From contig NWBO01000149.1 in assembly GCA_002633275.1 (NCBI GenBank), forward strand, positions 1 to 64,000: a DNA stretch of 64,000 nt, written 5' to 3'. Positions 45,009 through 54,170 of the stretch are shown one piece after another. Source of the DNA: Bacteroidales bacterium Phil12. Lineage in GTDB: Bacteria > Bacteroidota > Bacteroidia > Bacteroidales > P3. The position numbers were made by a program, and so were the translations under genes. Positions within the stretch are counted from its first letter, which is position 1, and every line of letters begins with the position of its first letter. The notes beneath the pieces were generated by a model. It had not been told where the DNA came from, made no database searches, and was given only the letters and a program-made list of their open reading frames with translations.

Positions 45009-46453
45009 TTCGCAATAGTGGTTTTTCTGTATTTGTTAGCCCAATAAATAAAAATTCCTAAAAATACCCCAGCCATAGCAACCCCGCCAAATACTCCAAG
45101 CGAGTAGTTAAGCGAAAAGCCCTCAGGTGCTACAAGAATGTAACAAGTACATACGGCTGTCATAAACATTGCAGGAATTATGGTAATTATAAACTGTCGC
45201 TTTTCCTTAAACAAATAAACCGTACAAGCCCAAAGAGTGAATATGGATAACGTTTGGTTGCTCCAAGCGAAATATCTCCACAAAACATCGGCTTGAAGAT
45301 TCATTATAAGGAATGTTATAGCAAACATAGGCAATGCCACCAAAAGACGCTTCACAATAGATTTCTGTTCCAAATGCAAAAAGTCCGCAATTATCAGTCG
45401 TCCGCTTCTTAGGGCTGTATCTCCAGAAGTTATTGGTGCAACAACCACTCCTATTATTGCCAATATACCGCCAACCGTACCCAACCAACCTTTGCATATT
45501 GCCGCAACTATTTCAGCCGTTTCGTGTCCGTCGGCAGCGTATTGCTGCAAAGCGATTATACCATTAGGACACTGTGGATACATGGAAGCAAAAAACGACG
45601 AAGCACTTGCCGCCCATATCAAAGCCACAACTCCTTCGGTTACCATTGCTCCATAAAAAACTCTTCTTCCATATCTCTCGTTTGTGATACATCTTGCCAT
45701 AAGAGGCGATTGTGTTGCGTGAAAACCGCTTATTGCTCCGCAGGCAATGGACACAAACATCATTGGAAAGATAGGCAGGTTTTTCGGGTGCATATCATAA
45801 AAATTCTCCCAAATCTCAGGTATCGGAGCATTGGTCCTAAATATGGAGAACAAAAGACCTAACGCCATAAAAATAAATATAAATCCGAATACAGGATATA
45901 TCTTACCTATGATTTTATTCACAGGAAGCAGCGTCGCAAGGATATAATATAAGAAAACAACAACTGCAAAAATCGTAACGCTTACACTCGGCACAAGCCC
46001 ATGAAGTAATGCTGCCGGCTGAGAGACAAACACCGCTCCAACCATTACCAACAATATAACGGTAAAGACCAACATCACTGTTTTAACTCCTTTACCCAAT
46101 TGCGAGCCGACTATTTCCGTAAGACTTGCACCATTTTGTCTTATGCTTATCATAGCTGAAATAAAATCATGTACCGCTCCGCCGAAAATAGTTCCGAACA
46201 CTATCCAAAGAAATGCAGCAGGTCCGAACATAATGCCCATAACCGCTCCGAAGATAGGTCCTGTTCCCGCTATGTTTAGGAATTGTATCAAAAACAACCT
46301 CCACCACGGCATAGCAATGTAATCAACTCCGTCGGGATTGGCTATTGCAGGTGTTTTTCTGTCAGCATCTGTCTTAAAAACTCTTTCTACCACCTTTCCA
46401 TAAAGGAAATAGCCTAAAATCAATAGCACTAACGCTGTTACAAAACTAATCAT
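45005..46453 (-). CDS. cstA: Carbon starvation protein CstA, short form
   Basis: The 482-residue membrane protein with CstA blocks (PWWRLFLIQFLNIAGTGPIF, AVHDFISAMISIRQNGASL, GDTALRSGRLIIADFLHL) is shorter than the roughly 700-residue E. coli protein but normal for Bacteroidetes. CstA-type proteins import pyruvate or peptides. It is divergent from pdxJ with a back-to-back promoter region. Confidence 0.9.
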   Translation of the reverse strand: MISFVTALVLLILGYFLYGKVVERVFKTDADRKTPAIANPDGVDYIAMPWWRLFLIQFLNIAGTGPIFGAVMGIMFGPAAFLWIVFGTIFGGAVHDFISAMISIRQNGASLTEIVGSQLGKGVKTVMLVFTVILLVMVGAVFVSQPAALLHGLVPSVSVTIFAVVVFLYYILATLLPVNKIIGKIYPVFGFIFIFMALGLLFSIFRTNAPIPEIWENFYDMHPKNLPIFPMMFVSIACGAISGFHATQSPLMARCITNERYGRRVFYGAMVTEGVVALIWAASASSFFASMYPQCPNGIIALQQYAADGHETAEIVAAICKGWLGTVGGILAIIGVVVAPITSGDTALRSGRLIIADFLHLEQKSIVKRLLVALPMFAITFLIMNLQADVLWRYFAWSNQTLSIFTLWACTVYLFKEKRQFIITIIPAMFMTAVCTCYILVAPEGFSLNYSLGVFGGVAMAGVFLGIFIYWANKYRKTTIAK

Positions 46454-46489
46454 AATTTATTTGTTTTCCATTTACTTAAAAAGAACTTG

Positions 46490-46497
46490 CAAAGTTA
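46490..46497 (-). promoter_or_regulatory. cstA -7 element
   Basis: TAACTTTG on the minus strand, 36 nt before the cstA ATG. Confidence 0.55.
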
Positions 46498-46510
46498 CGA
46501 CTTTTTATCT

Positions 46511-46518
46511 TAATTTTG
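46511..46518 (+). promoter_or_regulatory. pdxJ -7 element
   Basis: TAATTTTG, 29 nt before the pdxJ ATG and 13 bp from the divergent cstA box. Confidence 0.6.
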
Positions 46519-46547
46519 CAACGTGAAAATTAAAATCTAAAACAATA

Positions 46548-47258
46548 ATGACACGATTAAGCGTAAATATCAATAAAATCGCAACCCTAAGAAACGCTCG
46601 CGGTGGCAACAATCCCGATATTATCAAGGCTGCAATGGATATAGAATCTTTCGGAGCGCAAGGCATAACCGTTCATCCTCGTCCCGATGAAAGGCATATT
46701 ACAAAACAAGACGTATATGATTTGAAAAAAGTCGTAACCACCGAGTTCAACATTGAGGGTTATCCTGACGATAGATACATTCATATCATCGAAGACATCA
46801 AACCTGCACAGGCAACTCTTGTACCCGATAAACCCGACCAATTGACAAGTAATCACGGTTGGAACACTGTCAAAGATGCCAAGCAACTGCAAGAAATCAT
46901 CGAGCATTTGAAAAAAATTTGCCGTGTGTCTGTTTTCGTTGATGCCAATAGTGATATGGTTAAGGGGGCAAAAGATTGCGGAGCGGACAGAGTGGAACTT
47001 TACACTCAGTCATACGCTGAAAATTATCTAAAAAACAGAGAACAAGCCATAGCACCATTTGTCAAAGCCGCACAAACTGCAAAGGAAATTGGCTTGGGAC
47101 TGAACGCGGGACACGATTTAAGTTTGGAGAATTTGGAATATTACAAACAAACAATACCATGGACAGACGAGGTTTCAATAGGCCACGCACTTATCTGCGA
47201 TGCACTTTACTACGGCTTAAAGAATACTGTCGGAATGTATTTGCGACAAGTACGCTAA
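46548..47258 (+). CDS. pdxJ: Pyridoxine 5'-phosphate synthase
   Basis: The 236-residue barrel enzyme condenses aminoacetone phosphate with DXP. Diagnostic parts are VNINKIATLRNARGGNNPDI, GITVHPRPDERHI, NIEGYPDD, TLVPDKPDQLTSNHGW and GLNAGHDLSLEN. It shares the DXP precursor with the thiamin pathway. The gene is single, ending at a clear terminator. Confidence 0.96.
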   Translation: MTRLSVNINKIATLRNARGGNNPDIIKAAMDIESFGAQGITVHPRPDERHITKQDVYDLKKVVTTEFNIEGYPDDRYIHIIEDIKPAQATLVPDKPDQLTSNHGWNTVKDAKQLQEIIEHLKKICRVSVFVDANSDMVKGAKDCGADRVELYTQSYAENYLKNREQAIAPFVKAAQTAKEIGLGLNAGHDLSLENLEYYKQTIPWTDEVSIGHALICDALYYGLKNTVGMYLRQVR

Positions 47259-47282
47259 TTTTTTATTGATAAAAAATTAAAC

Positions 47283-47324
47283 AATCCGCCTGACAAAACA
47301 TTTTTTAGGCGGATTATTTTTTTG
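47283..47324 (+). terminator. Terminator of pdxJ
   Basis: An AATCCGCCT / AGGCGGATT stem is followed by ATTTTTTT. Confidence 0.88.
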
Positions 47325-47420
47325 CTATCACTATTAAGTAAAATAATCTCTCACACTGATAAAATAATGTTTAACATTAATAAATTAGTATTAAACACTA
47401 ATAATTTAATATCACTAACA
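47325..47420 (+). repeat. 21-bp repeat array J
   Basis: Four units, for example TGATAAAATAAT followed by GTTTAACAT and TAATAAATTAGT followed by ATTAAACAC, between the pdxJ and bcr terminators. Confidence 0.8.
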
Positions 47421-47447
47421 CATAAAACCATAAAAGTAATAAACGAC

Positions 47448-47485
47448 ATAATCACCGAAAACAGATAAAAATTTTCGGTGATTAT
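47448..47485 (-). terminator. Terminator of the bcr-like gene
   Basis: ATAATCACCGAAAA (47448-47461) and its perfect complement (47472-47485) lie 28 bp past the stop. Confidence 0.75.
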
Positions 47486-47512
47486 GTTTTGTTTTAGTCT
47501 TATTTACTATTG

Positions 47513-48709
47513 TTATTTCGCGTATCTTTTATTTTTCTCTTGTCTTAAACTCAATACGACAAATACAGAAGTTACCAACGCACCTATTATAAATAGCACC
47601 GGGGTTGTTAAAAACATATTTCCTATACCAACAATAGGTGCAACTGCTCCTCCGACCAAGAAACTGCTTGCTCCCAACGCTGCCGAAGCCACTCCCGCAT
47701 TGTTTCGCTCACTATCCAACGCTATTGCGGTAGGTATAGGTTGCAACAAACCCACCGAAAACATCAACACCACAAAAGTCAATTCCACAAACACCACCGA
47801 ATGCAAGAATATCAGGGTTACAACCGAGAGCAACGCCCCTGCAACCATTATTATCGCACCATAGAAAAGGCTTCTCCTGCCAGGAAGATGTCCTGCCACT
47901 GCACAACCGACAGCAATAGCGACGGCATTAACGGCAAAAAACAAACTAAACATCAATGAACTCAAATGATAAACGTCTTGCAAGATAAAAGACGATGCGG
48001 ATATATATGTAAATAACACAAACGGCGAAAACATATATATAAAGAAGTGTATCATATATGTTTTGTTGCGAAGTAATTTTTTGTAATTGACAAAAGAAGC
48101 AAAAACAGGGGCTTCAAGTCTATTTCTCATAGCAAGAGATTCTCTTAAACGCAAACTCAAAAGCAGAAGTATGATTCCGATAACAAGCAATACGATAAAA
48201 ATTACTTTCCAATCGGCAAACGAAAGAATAACACCTCCAAGTATCGGTGCAACGACAGGTGCTATGCCATTGACAGCCGCAATCATCGAAATAAATTGCG
48301 TCAATCTTTCGCCCGAATATGTATCGGTGGCAATACTTCTTGACAACACTATTCCGCCTGCACCTGCCATTCCCTGAAACAATCGCATAAAATTGAACAA
48401 TTGTATATTCGATGCAAAGATACAACAAACGGTTGCAATAGCATAAACCACTAACGAACCGATTAGTAATTTTCTTCTGCCGTATTTATCACTTACAGGA
48501 CCGATTAGTATCTGCCCTATTGCCAAACCCAACATCGACATTGTAAGACTTAATTGCACGGAAGAGTTACTTGTCGAAAATTCCTTAGTCAATAACGGCA
48601 ACGCCGGTAAATATAAATCCGTTACAAAAGGTCCGAACGCAGACAAAAAACCCAACGTAATGATTAAATAACGATGTAAATCTCTTTTTGCTTTTCCTAT
48701 ATTTTTCAT
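47513..48709 (-). CDS. Bcr/CflA family drug-resistance MFS transporter
   Basis: The 398-residue, 12-helix MFS protein has the motif A region IGPVSDKYGRRKLLIGSLVV and motif C-like VLSRSIATDTYSGERLTQF followed by PVVAPILGG, typical of Bcr/CflA drug:H+ antiporters. The N-terminus RYLIITLGFLSAFGPFVTDL plus YLPALP is the family start. A repeat array lies upstream. Confidence 0.9.
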   Translation of the reverse strand: MKNIGKAKRDLHRYLIITLGFLSAFGPFVTDLYLPALPLLTKEFSTSNSSVQLSLTMSMLGLAIGQILIGPVSDKYGRRKLLIGSLVVYAIATVCCIFASNIQLFNFMRLFQGMAGAGGIVLSRSIATDTYSGERLTQFISMIAAVNGIAPVVAPILGGVILSFADWKVIFIVLLVIGIILLLLSLRLRESLAMRNRLEAPVFASFVNYKKLLRNKTYMIHFFIYMFSPFVLFTYISASSFILQDVYHLSSLMFSLFFAVNAVAIAVGCAVAGHLPGRRSLFYGAIIMVAGALLSVVTLIFLHSVVFVELTFVVLMFSVGLLQPIPTAIALDSERNNAGVASAALGASSFLVGGAVAPIVGIGNMFLTTPVLFIIGALVTSVFVVLSLRQEKNKRYAK

Positions 48710-48792
48710 TTTATTTTCAATAATATTTTTCTTTGTTTATCAAATATATTTATCTGTGTATAATATGATTAACATATCACGCACAATCCCAA

Positions 48793-48886
48793 AACCAATA
48801 TTAAACATGAGTAAAATAATGTTTAACACTAGAAAAATAATGTGTGATACTAATTAAACAATATCACTGATTAATTTTTGGAAAAG
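48793..48886 (+). repeat. 21-bp repeat array K
   Basis: About four units upstream of the bcr-like gene, for example GAGTAAAATAAT followed by GTTTAACAC and TAGAAAAATAAT followed by GTGTGATAC. Its end, TAATTTTTGGAAAA, resembles the end of array B. Confidence 0.78.
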
Positions 48887-48941
48887 TCTTACCAACGGAA
48901 TTGTGATAAGACACAAATACCATTAAAGCGGTAAGCAATAT

Positions 48942-49046
48942 TTAGTCATACCTCATCGAAAGAGTGATGATTGCCAAAGCGGCTTCTTCCTCAAACAAAA
49001 AGCGACTTTTTTTATTCTTTATGATATTTTTGTTTAACAACAGCAT
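48942..49046 (-). CDS. Possible small ORF (34 residues)
   Basis: The minus-strand frame runs from an ATG to TAA with a coding-like end (SRFLFEEEAALAIITLSMRY then Asp). It lies in the 440-bp gap between the metallo-hydrolase stop and bcr. It is short and unrecognised; it could be a remnant. The rest of the gap outside array K has nothing else visible. Confidence 0.2.
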   Translation of the reverse strand: MLLLNKNIIKNKKSRFLFEEEAALAIITLSMRYD

Positions 49047-49151
49047 TTATTTTTATGCAATATGAAAATAATAATCCGTTTTCAATGATTTACACTCGAT
49101 AACCACGCAAATATTCAATTATCCAAAAGTTTAATTCAAATGCTCAAAAAT

Positions 49152-49961
49152 TTAGTATTCTATATCTACTTTCAATGTATCGTACGCAAGATGAACGTTG
49201 CTTGGCAAATACTTTTGAAAATCCTTATAAGGCCCCATAAGGTGAGACAAATGAGTAAGGTATGCCACATCGGGTTTTACGAAATCTATCAACTCCAAAG
49301 CCTCGTCAAGAGTAAAATGAGCAAAATGTTGTTCGCGTCTTAAAGCATTTACCACCAAAGTTTTCACGCCCACAAGTTTCGATTTTTCTTCATCGCTTAT
49401 AGTCTTGGCATCTGTGATGTATGCAAATTTTCCAATTCTGTAAGCCAAAGTCGGCAACTTGGCGTGCATAACTTCAATAGGTACAACTTCGATTTCATTA
49501 CCAAGCAAAAAAGATTGTTGCTTGGTAATATCTATTTCATGCAACTCAAATTCGGGAACACCCGGATATGGATTTTCAAAGGCATAATACATCATCTTTT
49601 TTATACCTATGATAGCCTCTTTATTACCGAAAACGGGCATAGGTCGTTGCTGCAAGAAATTGTATGAACGCACATCGTCCAAACCTGCTATGTGGTCTCT
49701 ATGTTCGTGAGTTACAAGAATGGCATCAACATATTTTACGTTTTCCCGTAGCATTTGGTAACGGAAATCAGGGCCACAATCTATAACTACTTGCCATACT
49801 TTACCCGTCAATGGATTGATTTTATCAAAAGTAAGCATACAAGAAGTGCGAAGTCTTCTGTCCTTTTTATCCAAAGAACAACAGACCTCGCAATCACAAC
49901 CCGGAATAGGTACTCCCAAGGATGTTCCCGTACCTAAAAACGTTAATGTCAATTTATTCAT
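49152..49961 (-). CDS. MBL-fold metallo-hydrolase
   Basis: From the ATG at 49961 (MNKLTLTFLGTGTSLGVPIP) the protein has 269 residues. The HxHxDH motif is H85-E-H87-R-D89-H90 in VTHEHRDHIAGLDDVR. Further ligands are likely in YITDAKTIS and YLTHLSHLMG. GCDCEVCCSLDKKDRRLRTS places it with the PhnP-like phosphodiesterases. It follows fabH by 54 bp on the same strand and may be the last gene of that operon. Substrate unknown. Confidence 0.85.
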   Translation of the reverse strand: MNKLTLTFLGTGTSLGVPIPGCDCEVCCSLDKKDRRLRTSCMLTFDKINPLTGKVWQVVIDCGPDFRYQMLRENVKYVDAILVTHEHRDHIAGLDDVRSYNFLQQRPMPVFGNKEAIIGIKKMMYYAFENPYPGVPEFELHEIDITKQQSFLLGNEIEVVPIEVMHAKLPTLAYRIGKFAYITDAKTISDEEKSKLVGVKTLVVNALRREQHFAHFTLDEALELIDFVKPDVAYLTHLSHLMGPYKDFQKYLPSNVHLAYDTLKVDIEY

Positions 49962-50015
49962 AATATCCGTAAGATTTTCATTCAAAAATCATCTTACGTC
50001 TGTGTTTTCTTAATT

Positions 50016-51005
50016 TTATAATGCCCATTTAACAAGCACTGACCCCCAAGTAAAGCCAGCACCAAAAGATGTTAAAATCAAATTATCACCTTTTTTGAAC
50101 TTATCTTGATTTTCGTACAAAAGCATAGGTATCGTAGCACTGGTTGTATTACCGCAGCGGTCGATATTTACCAATATTTGCTCGTCTTTTAACTCCAAAC
50201 GCTCGCCTGTTGCTTTTATGATACGCAAATTTGCTTGGTGCGGAAGAAGAAAATCAATATCGGATTTTTTCATATTGTTCTTTTCCAACAATTCTTCCGT
50301 AACGTCTGCCATTTTGGTAACAGCCCATTTGAATACGGCTGGACCTTCTTGATAAATAAAGTGCTGTCTGTTCATTACGGTCTCCATCGTTGCAGGGTGG
50401 CACGAACCTCCTGCCACTTGATGCAAATGCTTTACACCTACACCGTCTGCATGCAAGACTTCATCAATAACTCCATAAGGAGAATCCTCGCTTGCCTCCA
50501 ACAACACACCTGCTGCTCCGTCTCCAAATATCGGACATGTGGTACGGTCTTCGTAATTGACAATTGCGGTCATCTTTTCAGCACCGATAACAAGGACTTT
50601 TTTACAAAAACCACTCTCGATATATTTCGTACCTGTCGTTATGCCATAAATAAAACCGGAACAACCTGCATTAATATCAAATCCGAAACCTTTCCTTATG
50701 TCGCACTTATCTGCAATTATGTTCGCCGTCGCAGGAAATGGCATATCAGGAGTAACTGTGCAACAAATTATCAAGTCTATTTCATCGGGTGAAATATTTT
50801 TCTTTTGAAGTATATTATCAACGACAATCTTCGCCATATCGGAAGGACCTTTGTCGCCTTTTAGAATATGTCTGGTTTTAATACCAATACGGCTCATAAT
50901 CCACTCGTCGGAGGTATCCACCATACGAGACAACATCTCATTGTCTATTACATCTTCCGGAAGATATCCCTCGACAGCCGTTATTATCGCTCTTATTTTT
51001 GACAT
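50016..51005 (-). CDS. fabH: 3-oxoacyl-ACP synthase III
   Basis: The 329-residue condensing enzyme starts fatty acid synthesis. Catalytic Cys115 is in DINAGCSGFIYG, the His in FLLPHQANLRI and the Asn in NIDRCGNTTSATIP. It comes 15 bp after plsX in the conserved yceD-rpmF-plsX-fabH order, linking lipid and ribosome synthesis. Confidence 0.96.
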   Translation of the reverse strand: MSKIRAIITAVEGYLPEDVIDNEMLSRMVDTSDEWIMSRIGIKTRHILKGDKGPSDMAKIVVDNILQKKNISPDEIDLIICCTVTPDMPFPATANIIADKCDIRKGFGFDINAGCSGFIYGITTGTKYIESGFCKKVLVIGAEKMTAIVNYEDRTTCPIFGDGAAGVLLEASEDSPYGVIDEVLHADGVGVKHLHQVAGGSCHPATMETVMNRQHFIYQEGPAVFKWAVTKMADVTEELLEKNNMKKSDIDFLLPHQANLRIIKATGERLELKDEQILVNIDRCGNTTSATIPMLLYENQDKFKKGDNLILTSFGAGFTWGSVLVKWAL

Positions 51006-51020
51006 TCTATATATCCTTAT

Positions 51021-51965
51021 TTACTTATTTTCCTTGAAGCTCTCGCTTAGGCGTGAAATAATTCCCGATTCGCAAATATTTTTGGATTGCAATACCATAG
51101 ATTTTATGGCTCTTTCATTGGAAACGCCATGTCCTACAATCACGACTTTATTTGCTCCAAGCAATGGCAAACCGCCATATATCTCATAGTTAAATCTCTT
51201 AACGAAATCATCTACCAAGCCCCTTTTAGCGACACTACGTGCAAAGGCTTCAATATTCTTCATAAGCAAATTGCCCACAAAACCATCGCAAACAATAACA
51301 TCAACATTGTTTGCAAAAATTTCTCTCGGCTCTGCATTACCTACAAAGTTATACGCAGAATCTTTCATCAACTGGTATGCAGCCTTACATTGAAGATTTC
51401 CCTTACCCTCTTCTTCGCCAATATTCAACAAAGCCACACGAGGATTTTTTATACCCAATGTACTCTCTGCATACAAACTACCCAAAAGACCGAACTGATA
51501 AAGTGTGTCAGGCTTTGTGTCTGTATCAACGCCGACATCCAACAATATCGTTACACCTTCTTTTTCTTTTGGAACTAACGCTGCCAAACAAGGACGCAAC
51601 ACACCTTCTGCCAAGCCTATGCTGTACATTGTACCCACAAGCATCGCTCCAGAATTACCGGCAGAAGCAAATGTATCAACCTTTCCTGCTTTCAAATATC
51701 CAAAGCCGACAGCCAAAGAACTATTCGGTTTGACTTTGAAAGCCTTAATCGGTGAATCGTGCATATCTATAACGTCAGGACAATCCACAATAGTAAATTC
51801 CTCAACGCTACAATTCACTTCGCCGAGAACTCTTTCTATCTCATTTTTTCGTCCGAAAAGAACTATCTCATCTTCTTTCGGAAGTTCTTTTCGTGCCAAA
51901 ACTGCGCCTTTAACAATGGCATCAGGGGCGTAATCGCCACCCATTACATCTAAACCTATTCTCAT
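51021..51965 (-). CDS. plsX: Phosphate acyltransferase PlsX
   Basis: The 314-residue enzyme makes acyl-phosphate from acyl-ACP for phospholipid synthesis. Blocks are MRIGLDVMGGDYAPDAIVKG, DSPIKAFKVKPNSSLAVG, SAGNSGAMLV and NIGEEEGKGN. It has 15-bp spacings on both sides, within the yceD-rpmF-plsX-fabH operon. Confidence 0.96.
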   Translation of the reverse strand: MRIGLDVMGGDYAPDAIVKGAVLARKELPKEDEIVLFGRKNEIERVLGEVNCSVEEFTIVDCPDVIDMHDSPIKAFKVKPNSSLAVGFGYLKAGKVDTFASAGNSGAMLVGTMYSIGLAEGVLRPCLAALVPKEKEGVTILLDVGVDTDTKPDTLYQFGLLGSLYAESTLGIKNPRVALLNIGEEEGKGNLQCKAAYQLMKDSAYNFVGNAEPREIFANNVDVIVCDGFVGNLLMKNIEAFARSVAKRGLVDDFVKRFNYEIYGGLPLLGANKVVIVGHGVSNERAIKSMVLQSKNICESGIISRLSESFKENK

Positions 51966-51980
51966 GATAAAAGAATAGTT

Positions 51981-52169
51981 TTATTTATTGTCGTCCTTTT
52001 TCTCTATTGCTAACTTACCTCTGTAATATCCGCATTCAGGACAAACTCTATGAGACTCTACAACTGCTCCGCAATTAGGACAAGTTGCTAACTGTACGCT
52101 CTCTACTCTATCATGAGATCTTCTCTTTGCTGTTCTCGTTTGTGAGAATCTGTGTTTTGGATTTGGCAT
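51981..52169 (-). CDS. rpmF: 50S ribosomal protein L32
   Basis: The 62-residue L32 starts MPNPKHRFSQTRTAKRRSHD and has a full zinc ribbon, C30-x2-C33 and C43-x2-C46. The usual partner of yceD upstream and plsX downstream. Confidence 0.97.
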   Translation of the reverse strand: MPNPKHRFSQTRTAKRRSHDRVESVQLATCPNCGAVVESHRVCPECGYYRGKLAIEKKDDNK

Positions 52170-52230
52170 TTTATTCTAATTTTTTAATTGTTTATTAATC
52201 TTTTATTTATTTCAATTACTCCACACTAAT

Positions 52231-52776
52231 TCAGAGTAATTTTTTGAGTTGTTCCCATCTCGGGTCAATCTCTTGTTTATCTTTCAAACTCTCCTTATTT
52301 ACATGAGAAAGTTTGTCCAACATCTCTTCATCGCAATTTTCAATTCTTTTATGCACAGGTGCAATAGGAATTTCAACTCTCAACTCTTCATATATATAGT
52401 TTGATAAATCTATTTCATTTTCATTGGCATCTACTATCCACTGATTAACATCAGTTTCCTCAAATTTCTCTCCCAATTTAATGTAAAGCGAAGTCTTTTT
52501 ATTCTTAATCTTAACTGACATAGGAGCCAAACATCTGCTACATCTAACATCTATCTCTCCATTGAAAACAAAGTAAAGCTCAATCAAATGACTTCCTTTA
52601 ACTGCATTAAGTTTTACATCTGCCCTGACATCAATAATATCTTCACTCTCCGCACTACCTTGCTCAATAAAATTGTCAAACAACGATTTATCAACTTTAA
52701 TTTCATAGGTATTGTCAGCCCTAATACCCTTCGCTATTTTGCTTAACTCAACAATATACCCACTTTTATCGAACAT
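52231..52776 (-). CDS. yceD: YceD/DUF177 family protein
   Basis: The protein has 181 residues from the ATG at 52776. The DUF177 core includes IDVRCSRCLAPMSVKIK with its CxxC and the acidic region WIVDANENEIDLSNYIYEEL. The family is linked to 23S rRNA accumulation and is always next to rpmF. A longer start at 52839 is unlikely, since the -7 box at 52797-52804 lies inside it. Confidence 0.9.
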   Translation of the reverse strand: MFDKSGYIVELSKIAKGIRADNTYEIKVDKSLFDNFIEQGSAESEDIIDVRADVKLNAVKGSHLIELYFVFNGEIDVRCSRCLAPMSVKIKNKKTSLYIKLGEKFEETDVNQWIVDANENEIDLSNYIYEELRVEIPIAPVHKRIENCDEEMLDKLSHVNKESLKDKQEIDPRWEQLKKLL

Positions 52777-52796
52777 ACCCACGAAATTTGAAGTTG

Positions 52797-52804
52797 CAAA
52801 AATA
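52797..52804 (-). promoter_or_regulatory. yceD-rpmF-plsX-fabH operon -7 element
   Basis: TATTTTTG followed by CAACTTC on the minus strand, 20 nt before the preferred yceD start. It decides that start. Confidence 0.6.
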
Positions 52805-53023
52805 CAACTTTTTTTTAATATACAAATAATATTCTTCAAAATTTCTTTATTTATAACTGTCGTTACTGCAACTTCAAATTTCTATTTACCGCTTATAAAA
52901 ACACAAGTGGAAAGCAAATCTTTGTTCTGCTTCCCACTTATTTTCAATCTTTGTTTTTAATTTATTTCACAATCTCTTTCTGCGTTGCAACATCCTCTTG
53001 CATTCGTATTGTCAAATAATAAA
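52805..53023. other. Intergenic region without a gene
   Basis: An AT-rich spacer between two divergent promoters (yceD and the gene at 53208). It holds no 21-bp array and no hairpin worth reporting. Confidence 0.5.
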
Positions 53024-53053
53024 TTGCTGTTTCAAAAAAATGTAGTACTTTTG
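53024..53053 (+). promoter_or_regulatory. Promoter of the hypothetical gene at 53208
   Basis: TTG (53024-53026), a 19-bp spacer and TACTTTTG (53046-53053). It leaves a long leader of about 150 nt before the ATG. Confidence 0.55.
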
Positions 53054-53207
53054 CTGCAAAACCAAAACTTATGAGTAAAAACAAGTGTTAAAAACAATGT
53101 ACAACATTATAAAATATGATTTGGCAATATGTTCCGAAATAAGTCATTGTTAATGTATTAAAGATTAAACTACTTTGTAAAAAATAATATAAAATAAAAA
53201 TATCATC

Positions 53208-53831
53208 ATGAATTTAAGTTTTCTTGAAAATATCAAACGAAAAAGTTTCAAAGAAGCTGCAACAAAACTTATGAATCTTTATGGTATCATCAAACATGAT
53301 TCACGAGATAATAGTGATATTATTTATAGGTTTGCGGAAATAGAGTTTTATTTGTATGATGTCAATGAACAAGACAAAGATATAAGTACTTACATGCGTG
53401 ATTGTTCATGTGTGGAATGGTTCTTTCATGCCAGTGGTGTTGATATCGCCTTTCAAACAATAAAAGATGATAAGGAATTAATACGGTTTGGAGGTATCTT
53501 AATTAGAAGTATAGAAATATATAAACAAGATGACCGACAACAATGGCAACAAATTGGCATTATAGGTGGTCCAAAACTATCAATGTACGAGATATTCAAT
53601 CATTGTACAGCAATGCCTGATATTACAACTCTACCTGAATCATTCAATAAAAATAGAAATATTATTAACAATGCACGCATTGGAATACACGATGACCTAA
53701 AACAACGATTTGTTTTTGATGACGTACAATGGGATATGAAAACAGAAAGAATTATCGAAAAAAAAGATTCAGAAAATAAATACCATGTCATCATTGACAA
53801 GACAAAAAGAAAATACAATCCAAAGCATTAA
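53208..53831 (+). CDS. Hypothetical protein (207 residues)
   Basis: No signal peptide or membrane segment is present. The N-terminal half has FAEIEFYLYDVNEQDKDIST, then CVEWFFHASGVDIAF and RFGGILIRSIEIY. The C-terminal end is charged (MKTERIIEKKDSENKYHVII). The order of an F-x-E-x-E-Y/F-L strand, a GVDIAF strand and a GGILIR strand suggests an alpha/beta enzyme-like core, but no family is recognised. It has its own promoter and a long leader. Confidence 0.6.
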   Translation: MNLSFLENIKRKSFKEAATKLMNLYGIIKHDSRDNSDIIYRFAEIEFYLYDVNEQDKDISTYMRDCSCVEWFFHASGVDIAFQTIKDDKELIRFGGILIRSIEIYKQDDRQQWQQIGIIGGPKLSMYEIFNHCTAMPDITTLPESFNKNRNIINNARIGIHDDLKQRFVFDDVQWDMKTERIIEKKDSENKYHVIIDKTKRKYNPKH

Positions 53832-53870
53832 AATATTATAACAGATTTTCAATGCAATAAAGTCATTGAT

Positions 53871-54014
53871 ATGCTACAACAGCACTTGAACTGCGAAAGA
53901 TTTGATTTGTCAAGAGGGTTGTTTGAATTGTGTCAATTGGACTATCCGACAAAAAATAAACATACAACATACATTTGTGTAATATCATTTGAAAACACTA
54001 TCTTTCCTATATAA
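53871..54014 (+). CDS. Possible small ORF (47 residues)
   Basis: It starts 40 bp after the previous gene and encodes MLQQHLNCERFDLSRGLFEL, then CQLDYPTKNKHTTYICVISF and a short hydrophobic end. Composition is protein-like. There is no clear ribosome site and no homology is recognised. It could be a short partner of the upstream hypothetical gene or a remnant. Confidence 0.28.
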   Translation: MLQQHLNCERFDLSRGLFELCQLDYPTKNKHTTYICVISFENTIFPI

Positions 54015-54017
54015 GAT

Positions 54018-54100
54018 TTCAATGTGAGTGATTGCTTAATTGATATGTGAAACTAATTTTTTAATCACTCTAACCATTTTTCTAATATCACTCATCAATA
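54018..54100 (+). repeat. 21-bp repeat array L
   Basis: About three units, for example TAATTTTTTAAT followed by CACTCTAAC and CATTTTTCTAAT followed by ATCACTCAT, at the 3' side of the ABC transporter gene. Confidence 0.75.
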
Positions 54101-54170
54101 AAAGGAAGTGAGTAAGGGAAAAGAATTAGTCAAATAACAATAAAGGCATAAGAGAGAGCAAGGTTAAAAA

